64,000 nucleotides of DNA from assembly GCF_900111315.1 (NCBI RefSeq), contig NZ_FOGU01000005.1, positions 302,246-366,245 of the forward strand. Reading direction: 5' to 3'. The position numbers were made by a program, and so were the translations under genes. The notes below the pieces were generated by a model that did not search any database, was not told the DNA's origin, and saw only the letters and a program-made list of their open reading frames with translations. Source of the stretch: Tranquillimonas rosea (lineage in GTDB: Bacteria > Pseudomonadota > Alphaproteobacteria > Rhodobacterales > Rhodobacteraceae). Of the stretch, positions 48,680 to 58,154 are shown piece by piece (the first letter of the stretch is position 1; each line of letters starts with the position of its first letter).

Positions 48680-49324
48680 GTGACGCCGGCCGCCTCGCGA
48701 CGCGCCGCGTTCCGGGGCGCGGCGTTCGCGCTTGCCCTCGGCTATTGGCTCTACCAGTTCCCCGCGGCGCCCGACACCTTCGGCGGGCAGTTCCGCTTTC
48801 TCACGATCTGGGCGCTGACCGGTAGCGTGCTCTCCTTCGCCGCGACCCTGCGGCTGTCCCTCGGCGGCGGGCGCGCGCCCGCCACGCTCGTCGCGGTCGC
48901 GGCGGTGGTGAACGCGCTCGTCGTGCTGCTCTACTGGCGGCTCTACTTCACCGATCCGGCACTGGTGAACGGCGGCAACGCCATCGATCCCTGGCAGGAA
49001 TACTACCTGCACTTCGCCGGGCCGCTTCTGCAGTGGATCGACGCGCTGGTGCTACTGGGCGCGTTCCGGCGTCCGGGGCGGATCGCGGTCGTCCTGGCGG
49101 CGGTGATCGTCGCCTATCTTGGCTGGTCCGAGTGGATCGTCGCCCCGCTCAGCGACCGGCCGGTGGGACGTGTCACGACCGGGCTGCCCTATCCGTTCCT
49201 CAACGACATGGCGGCGGCGGAGCGGATCGTCTTCTACGCTAAAGCCAGCCTGACGGCGCTCATCTTCGTCGGCGCCGGCTGGGGGCTGACGCGGCTCGGC
49301 GCGCATCTGGTGCGGGCCGGTTAG
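48680..49324 (+). CDS. Six-helix membrane protein with AIG1/FAR-17a-like pattern
   Basis: The 214-residue product has about six hydrophobic helices and no signal peptide. Three motifs recall the AIG1/ADTRP (FAR-17a) family: GGQFRFLTIWALT with Thr42, EYYLHFAGPLLQWID with His111, and LPYPFLNDM. In animal AIG1 a threonine and a histidine at similar positions form the active site that hydrolyses fatty-acid esters of hydroxy fatty acids. The likeness is short and by eye, so function stays open. The start is GTG-like within the end of a hairpin repeat. It converges on the epimerase gene with a 1-bp gap. Confidence 0.65.
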   Translation: MTPAASRRAAFRGAAFALALGYWLYQFPAAPDTFGGQFRFLTIWALTGSVLSFAATLRLSLGGGRAPATLVAVAAVVNALVVLLYWRLYFTDPALVNGGNAIDPWQEYYLHFAGPLLQWIDALVLLGAFRRPGRIAVVLAAVIVAYLGWSEWIVAPLSDRPVGRVTTGLPYPFLNDMAAAERIVFYAKASLTALIFVGAGWGLTRLGAHLVRAG

Positions 49325-49325
49325 G

Positions 49326-50192
49326 TTATCCGGTCTCGTCACCAACCAGCGCCGCCAGCCCGTCGCGATAGCCGGGATAGAGCAGCCGGACGCCCAGCTC
49401 TTCCTTCACCCGGTCGTTCCGCACGCGCTTGGATTCGGCGTAGAAGCTGCGCGCCATCGCCGACATCTCGGCCTCTTCGATCGGCACCTCGGGAGGGCGC
49501 TCGACGCCGAGCAGGTCGGCGGCATGCGCGATCACGTCCTGCGGCGGGGCGGGATCGTCGTCGCAGACGTTGTAGATCGCGCCCGGATTGGGCTGCTCGA
49601 TCGAGGCGTGCAGCACCTGGGCGATGTCGTCCACGTGGATCCGGCTGAACACCTGGCCCTCTTTCACGATGCGCCGGGCCGTGCCCTTGCGCACCTTCGA
49701 GAACGGCCCGCGTCCGGGGCCGTAGATGCCGGCCAGCCGGAAGATGTGCAGCGGCAGGCTCGTCTCGGCGGCGAGACCCTGCCACTGCGCCTCGGCCACG
49801 ACGCGGTGATGGCCGCGCAGGGTTGTAGGGGCCAGCGCGGTGGTCTCGTCCACCCAGCCGCCCTTGTGGTCTCCGTAGACACCCGTGGTCGACAGGTAGC
49901 CGACCCAGTCGAGATGCGGCGCGGCCTTGCCGATCGCCTCGGCGCATTCGGCCAGGACAGGGTCGCCGTCCTCGTCGGGGCCGGCCGAGATCAGCAGGTG
50001 CGTGGCCTCCGCGAGCGCGGCCGAGATGTCGGTCCCCGGCCAGACGAGGGGCTGGATGCCGGTCGCCGCCAGCCGCTCGGCCTTCTCGTCGCTGCGGGTC
50101 GTGCCGGTGATCGACCAGCCGAGCGGCAGGAGGCGCCGGGCGAGCGCCTGCGCCGAATAGCCGTGGCCGAAGGACAGAAGCGTGCCGCTCAT
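49326..50192 (-). CDS. NAD(P)-binding epimerase/SDR-like protein
   Basis: The 288-residue Rossmann protein has SFGHGYSAQALARRL as a modified glycine motif, STTGVYGDHKGGWVDE, then RLAGIYGPGRGPF and RIHVDDIAQVL as in extended/atypical SDRs. The usual YxxxK is not obvious (HHRVVAEAQW at that place), so catalysis is uncertain. I start at the ATG at 50192, which overlaps the stop of the upstream DUF1810 gene. Substrate unknown. Confidence 0.8.
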   Translation of the reverse strand: MSGTLLSFGHGYSAQALARRLLPLGWSITGTTRSDEKAERLAATGIQPLVWPGTDISAALAEATHLLISAGPDEDGDPVLAECAEAIGKAAPHLDWVGYLSTTGVYGDHKGGWVDETTALAPTTLRGHHRVVAEAQWQGLAAETSLPLHIFRLAGIYGPGRGPFSKVRKGTARRIVKEGQVFSRIHVDDIAQVLHASIEQPNPGAIYNVCDDDPAPPQDVIAHAADLLGVERPPEVPIEEAEMSAMARSFYAESKRVRNDRVKEELGVRLLYPGYRDGLAALVGDETG

Positions 50193-50611
50193 CCCAGGCG
50201 CTCTTCGGTATGGGGGCACCGTTCACCGTCGTAGAAGCTGTCGAGGACGCGGGTGAACGGTCCGGGGGCGGGGGCCGTCCGCTCGAACAGGGTGGCGGAC
50301 GACCGCAGCTTGAGCGCATCGGTGTCGCCCAGGATGTCCTGGATCGGCGTGTCGGCGTGGTTCAGGAGCAGGCGGGTCGCCTCGTCCAGCCGCGACCCGA
50401 GAACCGGGTGGCGGGCATAGGCTTCGGCCTCGTCGCGGTCCGAGATGCCGAAGAAGCGCGCGGTCTCCGAGCGGCCGAGGCCGCGCAGTTGCGGAAAAAC
50501 GAACCACATCCAATGGCTCGTCTTGCGGCCGGACGAAAGCTCGCGGCGCACGTCGTCCCAGACGGGATCCTGCGCACGGACGAAACGGTCGAGATCGGTG
50601 TCGTCAGTCAT
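50189..50611 (-). CDS. DUF1810 family protein
   Basis: The 140-residue protein has the family signature SSGRKTSHWMWFVFPQLRGL near residue 28-47 and the HPVLGSRL and DALKLRSSATLFE regions. It is small, helical and cytoplasmic. No biochemical function is established for the family. It is translationally coupled (ATGA) to the downstream epimerase-like gene. Confidence 0.85.
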   Translation of the reverse strand: MTDDTDLDRFVRAQDPVWDDVRRELSSGRKTSHWMWFVFPQLRGLGRSETARFFGISDRDEAEAYARHPVLGSRLDEATRLLLNHADTPIQDILGDTDALKLRSSATLFERTAPAPGPFTRVLDSFYDGERCPHTEERLG

Positions 50612-50784
50612 GTGCGACAGGGTAGGGCGTGGGCACCGGGACGGAAAGGCCGTCCGCGTCCGATCACGTGCCGGAGGGCGCCGAACCCCGCGTCATGCCG
50701 CCGGGTTTCGCGGCTGGGCGCTTGTGGCACGGGGGCGGATCGCGGTATCGCTCGGCCAATTACGCCGGCCCGAGGAGCGCCCCG

Positions 50785-52269
50785 ATGAACATCCGCCAGC
50801 CGAATCTTCCCGTCGTCAGCCCGCCGATGCCCGAGCCCGAGAGCTTTTCGGATCCGGCGGCGGCCGTCGACCGGCTGATGGAGCTTTACGACGGCGCCAC
50901 CGCCTTCCTGCGCGAGCGGTTTTCCGAGACGGTGAAGGCGGGACACCCGCAGGCACGCTACCGCGCCTTCTATCCCGAGATCCGCATCTCGACGACCACC
51001 TTCGCCAGCACCGACAGCAGGCTGAGCTTCGGTCACGTCGCCTCGCCCGGTGTCTACTCGACGACGATCACCCGGCCCGACCTGTTCGGGAACTACCTGC
51101 GCCAGCAGATCGGCCTGCTGATGAAGAACCATGGGGTCCCGGTCACGATCGGCCCGTCGATCACGCCGATGCCGATCCACTTCGCCGTCTCGGGCGAGGC
51201 CGAGGTCGCGATTCCGCAGGAAGGTGTGCTGGACTTCACGCTGCGGGACGTCTTCGACGTGCCGGACCTGACCACCACCCATGACGATATCGTCAACGGC
51301 GAGGGCTACGTCCACGGCGACGGCTCTTTCCCGCTGGCCGCCTTCACCGCGCAGCGGATCGACTATTCGCTGGCGCGGCTGTCGCACTATACCGCGACGG
51401 CGGCCGACCATTTCCAGAACCACGTCCTGTTCACGAACTACCAGTTCTACATCGACGAATTCGAAGTCTACGCCCGCGCGGCGCTGGACGATCCCGATAG
51501 CGGCTATACCGCCTTCGTCGGGCCAGGCAACGCCACGATCACCAGCGGCGACGGCAAGCTGGCCGCGCCCGCCAAGCTGCCGCAGATGCCGTCCTATCAC
51601 CTCAAGCGCGAGGACGGCTCGGGCATCACGCTGGTCAATATCGGTGTCGGCCCGTCGAACGCCAAGACGGCAACCGACCACATCGCCGTGCTGCGGCCCC
51701 ATGCCTGGCTGATGGTCGGGCATTGCGCGGGCCTGCGGAATTCGCAGCGGCTGGGGGACTTCGTGCTGGCCCACGCCTATCTGCGCGAGGATCACGTTCT
51801 GGACGACGATCTGCCGACGTGGGTGCCGATCCCGGCGCTGGCCGAGATCCAGGTCGCGCTGGAGAATGCCGTCGAAACCGTGACCGAGCTGGAAGGCTAC
51901 GAGCTGAAGCGGATCATGCGGACCGGCACGGTCGCGACGATCGACAATCGCAACTGGGAACTGCGCGACCAGTCCGGCCCGGTGCAGCGCCTCAGCCAGA
52001 GCCGGGCGGTGGCCCTGGACATGGAAAGCGCGACCATCGCGGCGAACGGGTTCCGCTTCCGCGTGCCCTACGGCACGCTTCTGTGCGTGTCCGACAAGCC
52101 CCTTCACGGAGAGCTGAAGCTGCCCGGCATGGCGTCGGATTTCTACCGCACGCAGGTCGCGCGGCACCTTCTGATCGGGGTTCGGGCGATGGAGTCGCTG
52201 CACGACATGCCGCTGGAGAAACTCCATTCGCGGAAGCTGCGCTCCTTCGAGGAGACGGCATTTCTGTAA
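50785..52269 (+). CDS. amn: AMP nucleosidase
   Basis: The 494-residue enzyme splits AMP into adenine and ribose-5-phosphate. The N-terminal regulatory domain (about 1-180, RYRAFYPEIRISTTTF) precedes the phosphorylase-fold catalytic domain. The latter has the phosphate/ribose motifs HCAGLRNSQRLGDFV and the purine-site VALDMESATIAANGF, with a late acidic residue in CVSDKPLHGELK. Length agrees with E. coli Amn. GAGGAG precedes the ATG at 50785; a longer open frame upstream lacks similarity. Confidence 0.95.
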   Translation: MNIRQPNLPVVSPPMPEPESFSDPAAAVDRLMELYDGATAFLRERFSETVKAGHPQARYRAFYPEIRISTTTFASTDSRLSFGHVASPGVYSTTITRPDLFGNYLRQQIGLLMKNHGVPVTIGPSITPMPIHFAVSGEAEVAIPQEGVLDFTLRDVFDVPDLTTTHDDIVNGEGYVHGDGSFPLAAFTAQRIDYSLARLSHYTATAADHFQNHVLFTNYQFYIDEFEVYARAALDDPDSGYTAFVGPGNATITSGDGKLAAPAKLPQMPSYHLKREDGSGITLVNIGVGPSNAKTATDHIAVLRPHAWLMVGHCAGLRNSQRLGDFVLAHAYLREDHVLDDDLPTWVPIPALAEIQVALENAVETVTELEGYELKRIMRTGTVATIDNRNWELRDQSGPVQRLSQSRAVALDMESATIAANGFRFRVPYGTLLCVSDKPLHGELKLPGMASDFYRTQVARHLLIGVRAMESLHDMPLEKLHSRKLRSFEETAFL

Positions 52270-52404
52270 AATTCCGGCGAAAATAGGCCACAAAATGCGC
52301 TGCAGGCCTTGTTTTGCTGACACTAATAGTTGTGCCGGACCGCAAGATACCGTTAGATTCCCGGAAATGGCCCACTGACAGGGCGCGACGAGGAGAGCGA
52401 AAGA

Positions 52405-52692
52405 ATGTCGAAACCGTTGACGAAAACACAGCTTGTGGCCGCCCTGTCGGACGAGATGGGTTCTGACAAGAAGACCGCCGGCGAAGCGCTGGACGCGATC
52501 ACCTCGGTGATCACCAAGGAAGTCGCCAACGGCGGCGCGGTCACGCTGCCGGGCGTCGGCAAGATCTACTGCCGCGAGCGTCCCGAGCGGATGGTCCGCA
52601 ACCCCGCCACGGGCGAGCAGATCAAGAAGGACGCCGACAAGGTGGTCAAGATGACCATCGCCAAGGCCCTCAAGGACAGCGTCAACGGCTGA
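52405..52692 (+). CDS. HU-family DNA-binding protein
   Basis: The 95-residue protein has the HU/IHF fold: N-terminal helices (LTKTQLVAALSDEMGSDKKTA) and the DNA-binding arm with RPERMVRNPATGEQI, where the RNPxTG motif inserts the proline between bases. The segment GVGKIYCRERP has a cysteine and differs from the GFGTF of classical HU. So it may be a divergent HU paralogue. It bends and compacts DNA. GGAGAGCGAAAG lies before the ATG, and an intrinsic terminator follows. Confidence 0.92.
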   Translation: MSKPLTKTQLVAALSDEMGSDKKTAGEALDAITSVITKEVANGGAVTLPGVGKIYCRERPERMVRNPATGEQIKKDADKVVKMTIAKALKDSVNG

Positions 52693-52716
52693 TCTCCGAA
52701 AGAGTTACCTCGTGAG

Positions 52717-52749
52717 GAGGGTCGTCCCACACCGGGGCGGCCCTCTTTT
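52717..52749 (+). terminator. intrinsic terminator after the HU-like gene
   Basis: A 12-bp stem GAGGGTCGTCCC/GGGGCGGCCCTC with two G-T pairs and an ACACC loop is followed by TTTT. Confidence 0.85.
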
Positions 52750-52844
52750 GTTCGTGAGGCCCCTTCTGCCCGCCCCGGCTTGCAGTCGCCCCGCGCGCCG
52801 CGATATTGCCGGTACAACCCCATGACCGGGACGGAGATCCGCGC

Positions 52845-54173
52845 ATGCGACTGACCCATCTGCAATCCTCGACCGAACTCGTCGAAATCGGCGGCACCCG
52901 GATCCTGACCGATCCGTGGCTGGTCGATGGCGAGTACTACGGCAGCTGGTATCATTACCCGCCGCTGCCGATGGCGCCCGAGGACCTGAAGTATGACTAT
53001 ATCTACATCAGTCATATCCATCCCGATCACATGAGCCGACGCACGCTGGAGCGGCTGGACCGCTCCAAGCCCGTGCTGATCCACAATTTCGATGAGAAGT
53101 TCCTGAAGCGGAACATCGAGTCGCTCGGCTACGAGGTGATCGAGCTGGATCATGGCGCCCCGTTCGAGCTGCCCGGCGGTGGACGGATCGAGATCTGGGC
53201 CGCCGACAACTGCGACCCGGAGCTCTGCGCCAAGTTCATCGGCTGCGCGCCGGTCGAGTCCAAGTTCAAGTTCACGCAGATCGACAGCCTGTGCGTAATG
53301 ACCGACGGCGAGCGGGTGATCCTGAACACCAACGATTGCCCCTTCGACCTGTCGCGCACGGTGGTGGAGCGTATCCTCGATCGCTACGGCAAGATCGACC
53401 TGCTGCTCGTGGGCTATGCCGGGGCGGGCCCGTTCCCGCAGTGCTTCGCGTTCTCGGACGACACGGCCAAGCGCAAGGCGGCCGACCGCAAGCGGGACCA
53501 GTTCATCGCGCAGGCGATCAAGTACATCGAGGCGACCGACCCGGTGGCCTACATGCCCTTTGCGGGGACCTACGTTCTGGGCGGCCGGCTGGCCGATCTG
53601 AACGACAAGCGCGGCGTGCCGCCGCTGGACGATGCGCTGCAGCGGATCGAGGCGGGGCTGTGCAAGACCGGCCGCGGGTTCCTGCTGAACGCCGGGGTCG
53701 GCTATGATCTCGAGACGGGGCTGCCCGACGCGCCCTACGAGTCCAACGATCCCGAGCGGATGGAGGCGTTCGTCAACGCGACGAAGGCCGCGCCCTACGA
53801 CTACGACGCCGACACCCCGCAGGACGAGGATGCGCTGCTCGCACAGGCGAAAGTGGCGCATGAACGCTTCGTCCGGACCGCGCAGAACATCGGCTACGAC
53901 TCGGAAACGCGCATCGTTCTGCGTGACGGCGAAGGCTTCTCGGTCAGCTTCGACGCGACCAACGCGCCCGAACCGATCGCCGAGGACGAGGTCGAGACGC
54001 TGCCGGCCTTCGTCGAGATCACGGTCGATCGCCGCCTTCTGGGGCGTCTGCTGAAGGGGCCGCGCTACGCGCATTGGAACAATGCCGAGATCGGGTCGCA
54101 CCTGCGGTACCGGCGGGTGCCCGACACGTTCGAGCGGGGCCTCTACTACTGCATGTCGTCGTTCTGTGCCTGA
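52845..54173 (+). CDS. Metallo-beta-lactamase-fold protein resembling part of CMP-sialate hydroxylase (CMAH-like)
   Basis: The 442-residue protein opens like an UlaG/CMAH-type MBL domain: MRLTHLQSSTELVEIGG, LTDPWL, then the metal motif SHIHPDHMS (H57, H59, D61, H62). The middle holds LNTNDCPFD and LLVGYAGAGPFPQC, and the C-terminal third has an extra domain ending in a short W/Y-rich stretch. CMP-N-acetylneuraminate hydroxylase has a similar MBL region, plus an N-terminal Rieske domain that is missing here. So hydroxylation is not implied; hydrolysis of a nucleotide-sugar or lipid-type ester is possible. GGAG precedes the ATG. No recognised partner gene is adjacent; an EamA exporter follows by 27 bp. 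Confidence 0.75.
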   Translation: MRLTHLQSSTELVEIGGTRILTDPWLVDGEYYGSWYHYPPLPMAPEDLKYDYIYISHIHPDHMSRRTLERLDRSKPVLIHNFDEKFLKRNIESLGYEVIELDHGAPFELPGGGRIEIWAADNCDPELCAKFIGCAPVESKFKFTQIDSLCVMTDGERVILNTNDCPFDLSRTVVERILDRYGKIDLLLVGYAGAGPFPQCFAFSDDTAKRKAADRKRDQFIAQAIKYIEATDPVAYMPFAGTYVLGGRLADLNDKRGVPPLDDALQRIEAGLCKTGRGFLLNAGVGYDLETGLPDAPYESNDPERMEAFVNATKAAPYDYDADTPQDEDALLAQAKVAHERFVRTAQNIGYDSETRIVLRDGEGFSVSFDATNAPEPIAEDEVETLPAFVEITVDRRLLGRLLKGPRYAHWNNAEIGSHLRYRRVPDTFERGLYYCMSSFCA

Positions 54174-54200
54174 GTTTTCCCTGACCGCGGCAGGTGCCTG

Positions 54201-55091
54201 ATGGATATTCGCGCGCTCCTGATGGGCCTCGCCTTCGCGGTGATGTGGTCTTCGGCCTTCACCTCGGCCCGGATGATCGTGACCGAGGCGCCGCCGCTCA
54301 CGGCGCTGGCGCTCCGCTTCCTGATCTCCGGCCTGATCGGCGTGGGGATCGCGCTGGCGATGGGGCAGTCATGGCGGCTGACCCGTGGCCAGTGGAAGGC
54401 GACGATCCTGTTCGGCCTCTGTCAGAACAGCCTCTACCTGGGGTTCAACTTCGTCGCGATGCAGACGGTGCAGGCCAGCCTAGCGGCCATCATCGCCTCG
54501 ACCATGCCGCTTCTGGTGGCGTTGGTCGGGTGGCTCGCCTTCGGGCAGGCGGTACGGCGCCTTGGCGTGGCCGGGCTGGTCGCCGGCTTCGTCGGAGTCG
54601 CGCTGATCATGGGCGCCCGGATCGGCGGCGGCGTCGATCTGTTCGGGCTGATGCTGTGCTGCGCCGGCGTGCTGGCGCTGACGCTGGCGACGCTGTCGGT
54701 GCGTGGCGCATCCTCGGGGGGCAACGTCCTGATGATCGTGGGCCTGCAGATGCTGATCGGCAGCGCGGCGCTCGGCGTCGCGGCGATCGCGCTCGAAGAG
54801 TGGCAGGTCGACTGGAGCCCGCGTCTGGTCGCGGCGTTCTTCTACACGACGCTGGTGCCCGGATTGCTGGCGACCTTCACTTGGTTCGTCCTCGTCCGCC
54901 GCATTGGCGCCGTCAAGGCGGCGACGTTCCACTTTCTCAACCCGTTCCTCGGCGTGCTGATCGCAGCGGTGTTCCTGGGCGAACGGCTGGGGCCGCTGGA
55001 CGTGATCGGTGTTGCGGTGATCGCCGCGGGCATCCTTGCGGTGCAGCTGTCGAAGGTGGCGCCTCAGCAGGCGGCAGCGTCAGGTCAATAA
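54201..55091 (+). CDS. EamA/DMT-family transporter
   Basis: The 296-residue protein has ten helices in two EamA repeats (FAVMWSSAFTSARMIVTEAP and HFLNPFLGVLIAAVFLGERLG are typical). It likely exports a small metabolite; substrate unknown. It follows the MBL gene by 27 bp and may be co-transcribed. It overlaps the convergent AEC transporter by 12 bp. Confidence 0.88.
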   Translation: MDIRALLMGLAFAVMWSSAFTSARMIVTEAPPLTALALRFLISGLIGVGIALAMGQSWRLTRGQWKATILFGLCQNSLYLGFNFVAMQTVQASLAAIIASTMPLLVALVGWLAFGQAVRRLGVAGLVAGFVGVALIMGARIGGGVDLFGLMLCCAGVLALTLATLSVRGASSGGNVLMIVGLQMLIGSAALGVAAIALEEWQVDWSPRLVAAFFYTTLVPGLLATFTWFVLVRRIGAVKAATFHFLNPFLGVLIAAVFLGERLGPLDVIGVAVIAAGILAVQLSKVAPQQAAASGQ

Positions 55092-56024
55092 CACCAGAAG
55101 TGCGTTCACTGTCAGGAACGCGCCTGCCGTCGCCGTCAGCAGCGCGATCGACGCCACGCCGTCGTGGCCGTAGGGTTGCGCGAGGATGGCGTAGATCCCG
55201 AGCATCGGCATCGCGGCAGACAGCACGACCGCCGCCTTCAGCTCGGCGTCGAGCGCCGGAAGCCCCAGCGCGGGCAGGACCAGCAGCATCAGGGCGATCA
55301 TCGCGGGATGCAGCAGCAGCTTGCCGCCCGCGATGAGCCCGGCCAGCGCCCGTTCGCCGCGCATTGGCAGGCCATAGAGCGTGCCGCCCACGACGACCAG
55401 CGCCAGCGCGCTGGCCGAGGCCGCCAGAATGTCGGCCAGCCGCGTCAGCCCGGTCGGAAGCGGCAGGCCGCTGACCGACACAGCGAGCCCCAGCAGCAGG
55501 CCGATGACAAAGGGGCGGGTCACGACGCTCCACGCGACACTGCCGAGCACGGCGAGGGGGCCGCGCCCCTCCTGCGGGCGGGACATGTCGAGAAGCGCGA
55601 GCGAGAGCGGAACGCAGAGAAAATTCTCGATGATCACGTTCTGCGCCAGTACCGTGGCTGCGATGTCCGGCATCGCCAGCAGCAGGATCGGGTAGCCGAC
55701 ATAGCCAGAGTTCGGACAGGACATGCCCATGACCCCGACCGCACGCCGCGCGGGACCGGTGCCCGTGGCCCGCAGTGCGCCATAGCCGATCACGATGGTG
55801 ACGAGCGACCCCAGAGCGTAGACCGCCAGGTAGGTGGGGTGCAGCACCTCGCCGAGGTCGCGCGTCGCCACGGCCGAGAACAGCAGCGCCGGCAGCGCGA
55901 TGTTGACGACGTACCGCCCCAGAACGCGAAGATCCGCGGCGGTGAACAGGCCGATGGCGACGGCCCCGTACCCGATCCCGATCGTGGCGAAGATCGGGAA
56001 GGTGATCGACAGGATGTCGAGCAT
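55080..56024 (-). CDS. AEC-family (auxin efflux carrier-like) transporter
   Basis: The 314-residue membrane protein has ten hydrophobic segments in two halves. The family-typical GMSCPNSGYVGYPILL lies near residue 100, with a matching broken helix in the second half (AAMPMLGIYAILAQPYG). AEC members export organic acids or related anions. It ends the minus-strand run with aroC, one base downstream of aroC's stop, so the two are probably co-transcribed. Confidence 0.85.
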   Translation of the reverse strand: MLDILSITFPIFATIGIGYGAVAIGLFTAADLRVLGRYVVNIALPALLFSAVATRDLGEVLHPTYLAVYALGSLVTIVIGYGALRATGTGPARRAVGVMGMSCPNSGYVGYPILLLAMPDIAATVLAQNVIIENFLCVPLSLALLDMSRPQEGRGPLAVLGSVAWSVVTRPFVIGLLLGLAVSVSGLPLPTGLTRLADILAASASALALVVVGGTLYGLPMRGERALAGLIAGGKLLLHPAMIALMLLVLPALGLPALDAELKAAVVLSAAMPMLGIYAILAQPYGHDGVASIALLTATAGAFLTVNALLVLLT

Positions 56025-56025
56025 G

Positions 56026-57135
56026 TCAGCTCGGGCCGATCGCGCCCCGCGGCCCGTCTCCGACCTGGCCGCGATGCAGCAGCAGGTGGTCCAGCAGGAC
56101 GCAGGCGACCATCGCCTCGGCGACGGGCACCGCGCGGATGCCGACGCAGGGGTCGTGGCGGCCCTTCGTGACGATCTCGGCAGGCTCGCCTTGCTTGGTG
56201 ATCGTCTTGCGTGGGGTCAGGATCGAGCTGGTCGGCTTGACGGCAAAGCGCAGAACGACGTCCTGCCCGGTCGAGATGCCGCCCAGAATACCGCCCGCAT
56301 GGTTCGAGTTGTAGACCGGCCCGTCCGGGCCCATCGCGATCTCGTCGGCGTTGGTGCTGCCGGTGAGGCCGGCGGCCGCCATGCCCTCGCCGATCTCGAC
56401 CCCCTTCACCGCGTTGATCGACATCAGGGCCGCAGTCAGGTCGGTGTCGAGCTTGCCGTAGACGGGGGCGCCCAGCCCCACCGGAACGCCGCGCGCCGTG
56501 ACTTCGATCAGCGCGCCGGCGCTGTCGCCGGACTTGCGCAGATCGTCGAGATACCCGGCCCAGGTCTCGGCCGCCTGCGCATCGGGGGTCCAGAACGGGT
56601 TGCGCGCGATCTGGTCCCAATCGAACCGCTCGCGGTCGATGCCGTGCGGCCCCATGCCGACCATGTAGCCGGTGACGGCGAGGCCAGGCGCCAGTTCTGC
56701 CAGCGCCGCCCGCGCCAGGCCGCCCGCGGCCACCCGCGCCGCCGTTTCCCGCGCCGAGGACCGGCCGCCGCCGCGATAGTCGCGGATGCCGTACTTCTGC
56801 CAGTAGGTGATGTCGGCGTGACCGGGCCGGAATTTCTCGGCGATGTCGCCGTAATCCTTCGACCGCTGATCGGTGTTGCGGATCATCAGCTGCACCGGGG
56901 TGCCGGTGGTCTGTCCCTCGAACACGCCGGACAGGATCTCGACCTCGTCGGCTTCCTTGCGCTGGGTCGTGTACTTGTTCTGGCCCGGTTTGCGGCGGTC
57001 CATCCAGTGCTGGATGTCGGTCTCGTTCACCGGCACGCCGGGTGGGCAGCCGTCGATTGTGGCGCCCAGGGCGGGGCCGTGGCTTTCGCCCCAAGTGGTG
57101 ACGCGGAACAGGTGGCCGAAGGTATTGAGGCTCAT
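56026..57135 (-). CDS. aroC: Chorismate synthase
   Basis: The 369-residue FMN-dependent enzyme makes chorismate from EPSP, the last common step of aromatic amino acid synthesis. Family signatures include [18 protein letters not shown] near the N-terminus, the [17 protein letters not shown] loop, and [17 protein letters not shown] near the C-terminus. Length is normal. It lies 150 bp after petC, separated by an intrinsic terminator. Confidence 0.97.
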   Translation of the reverse strand: MSLNTFGHLFRVTTWGESHGPALGATIDGCPPGVPVNETDIQHWMDRRKPGQNKYTTQRKEADEVEILSGVFEGQTTGTPVQLMIRNTDQRSKDYGDIAEKFRPGHADITYWQKYGIRDYRGGGRSSARETAARVAAGGLARAALAELAPGLAVTGYMVGMGPHGIDRERFDWDQIARNPFWTPDAQAAETWAGYLDDLRKSGDSAGALIEVTARGVPVGLGAPVYGKLDTDLTAALMSINAVKGVEIGEGMAAAGLTGSTNADEIAMGPDGPVYNSNHAGGILGGISTGQDVVLRFAVKPTSSILTPRKTITKQGEPAEIVTKGRHDPCVGIRAVPVAEAMVACVLLDHLLLHRGQVGDGPRGAIGPS

Positions 57136-57231
57136 TGCGGCGGGAGCTCCCGGTTATTCATCGCCTTGCTAGACGTGGGGGCAGAGGGGCTCAAGCGGTT
57201 TCGGGCCAGGCGGTGAAGGGGGTGGGAAACG

Positions 57232-57259
57232 AAAAAGGGCGCGCCCGAAAGGCGCGCCC
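57232..57259 (-). terminator. intrinsic terminator of the petABC operon
   Basis: The perfect 9-bp stem GGGCGCGCC/GGCGCGCCC with a 5-nt loop is followed by TTTTT on the minus strand, 26 bp after the petC stop. Confidence 0.92.
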
Positions 57260-57285
57260 CATGTCTGCGTCAGGCTGGGCCCGGC

Positions 57286-58140
57286 TCACTCGGCCGACTT
57301 GTCGCCCTCGTGCCGATGCTTGATCGGCGCCCAGATCCGCTTGTTGGTGAGGTACAGCAGCACCGCCAGCACCGACAGCATCAACACGCCGGTAAAGCCG
57401 GCCTGCTTGCGTGCCGCCAGTTTCGGCTCGGCCGTCCACATCAGGAAGGCCGACACGTCCTTGGACAGGCTCTCCAGATCGGTCGGCGCATCGGTGTCGA
57501 ACGACACGTCGTCGCCGTAGAGCGGCGGAGGCATCGCGATCCAGCCGCCGGGAAAGGCGGTGTTCTCGTAGAGGGTCGCCCCGGCCTGCGTGCGTTGCTC
57601 GCCGGTGTACCCGGTCATCAGCGAGGCGATGTATTCCGGACCGCCCATTCCCTTGAGGAACTGGTTGATGCCCAGGCCGTAGGGCCCGTGGAAGCCGGCT
57701 CGCGCCTTGGCCATCAGGCTGAGGTCGGGCGCGTTCGCCATCGAGCTTTCGGGGAAGGTGTCAGTGGGCGTGGCCGGGCGGAAGTCGCCCTGACCGTCGG
57801 CCATCGTCGGATCCCAGATCTCGAAGAACTCGGCATAGGCCCGAACCTGCGCATCCGGCAGGTTCGGGCCGCTCTCGTCACCGACACTGCGAATCGGCAC
57901 GAACTTGAGCCCGTGGCACGACGAGCAGACCTCGGTATAGACCTTCATCCCCCGCTGCAGCTGCGCCTGGTCGTAGGTGCCGAACGGCCCCTCGAACGGG
58001 AAGCTGTAGTCGGTGATGTGGCTTTCCTCGTGGCCGCCACCGCCGCCACCCTCTTCTTCGCCGTGGTCGTCCTGGGCCAGTGCCGGGCCGGCGACGAGGC
58101 CGAGCGCCAGTGTCGCGGCGAGCGCGAATTTATCGAACAT
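57286..58140 (-). CDS. petC: Cytochrome c1 of the bc1 complex
   Basis: The 284-residue precursor has a signal peptide (FDKFALAATLALGLVAGPALA), an acidic Gly/His-rich start, and the heme-binding CSSCH. The likely methionine ligand lies further on (in the RAGFHGPYG to GGWIAMPPPL span). A C-terminal anchor helix (GVLMLSVLAVLLYL) is followed by a short cytoplasmic tail. It accepts electrons from the Rieske protein and passes them to cytochrome c2/cy. The ATG at 58140 has AAAGGA upstream. It ends the petABC operon. Confidence 0.96.
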   Translation of the reverse strand: MFDKFALAATLALGLVAGPALAQDDHGEEEGGGGGGHEESHITDYSFPFEGPFGTYDQAQLQRGMKVYTEVCSSCHGLKFVPIRSVGDESGPNLPDAQVRAYAEFFEIWDPTMADGQGDFRPATPTDTFPESSMANAPDLSLMAKARAGFHGPYGLGINQFLKGMGGPEYIASLMTGYTGEQRTQAGATLYENTAFPGGWIAMPPPLYGDDVSFDTDAPTDLESLSKDVSAFLMWTAEPKLAARKQAGFTGVLMLSVLAVLLYLTNKRIWAPIKHRHEGDKSAE

Positions 58141-58154
58141 GCGTCGGTCCTTTC

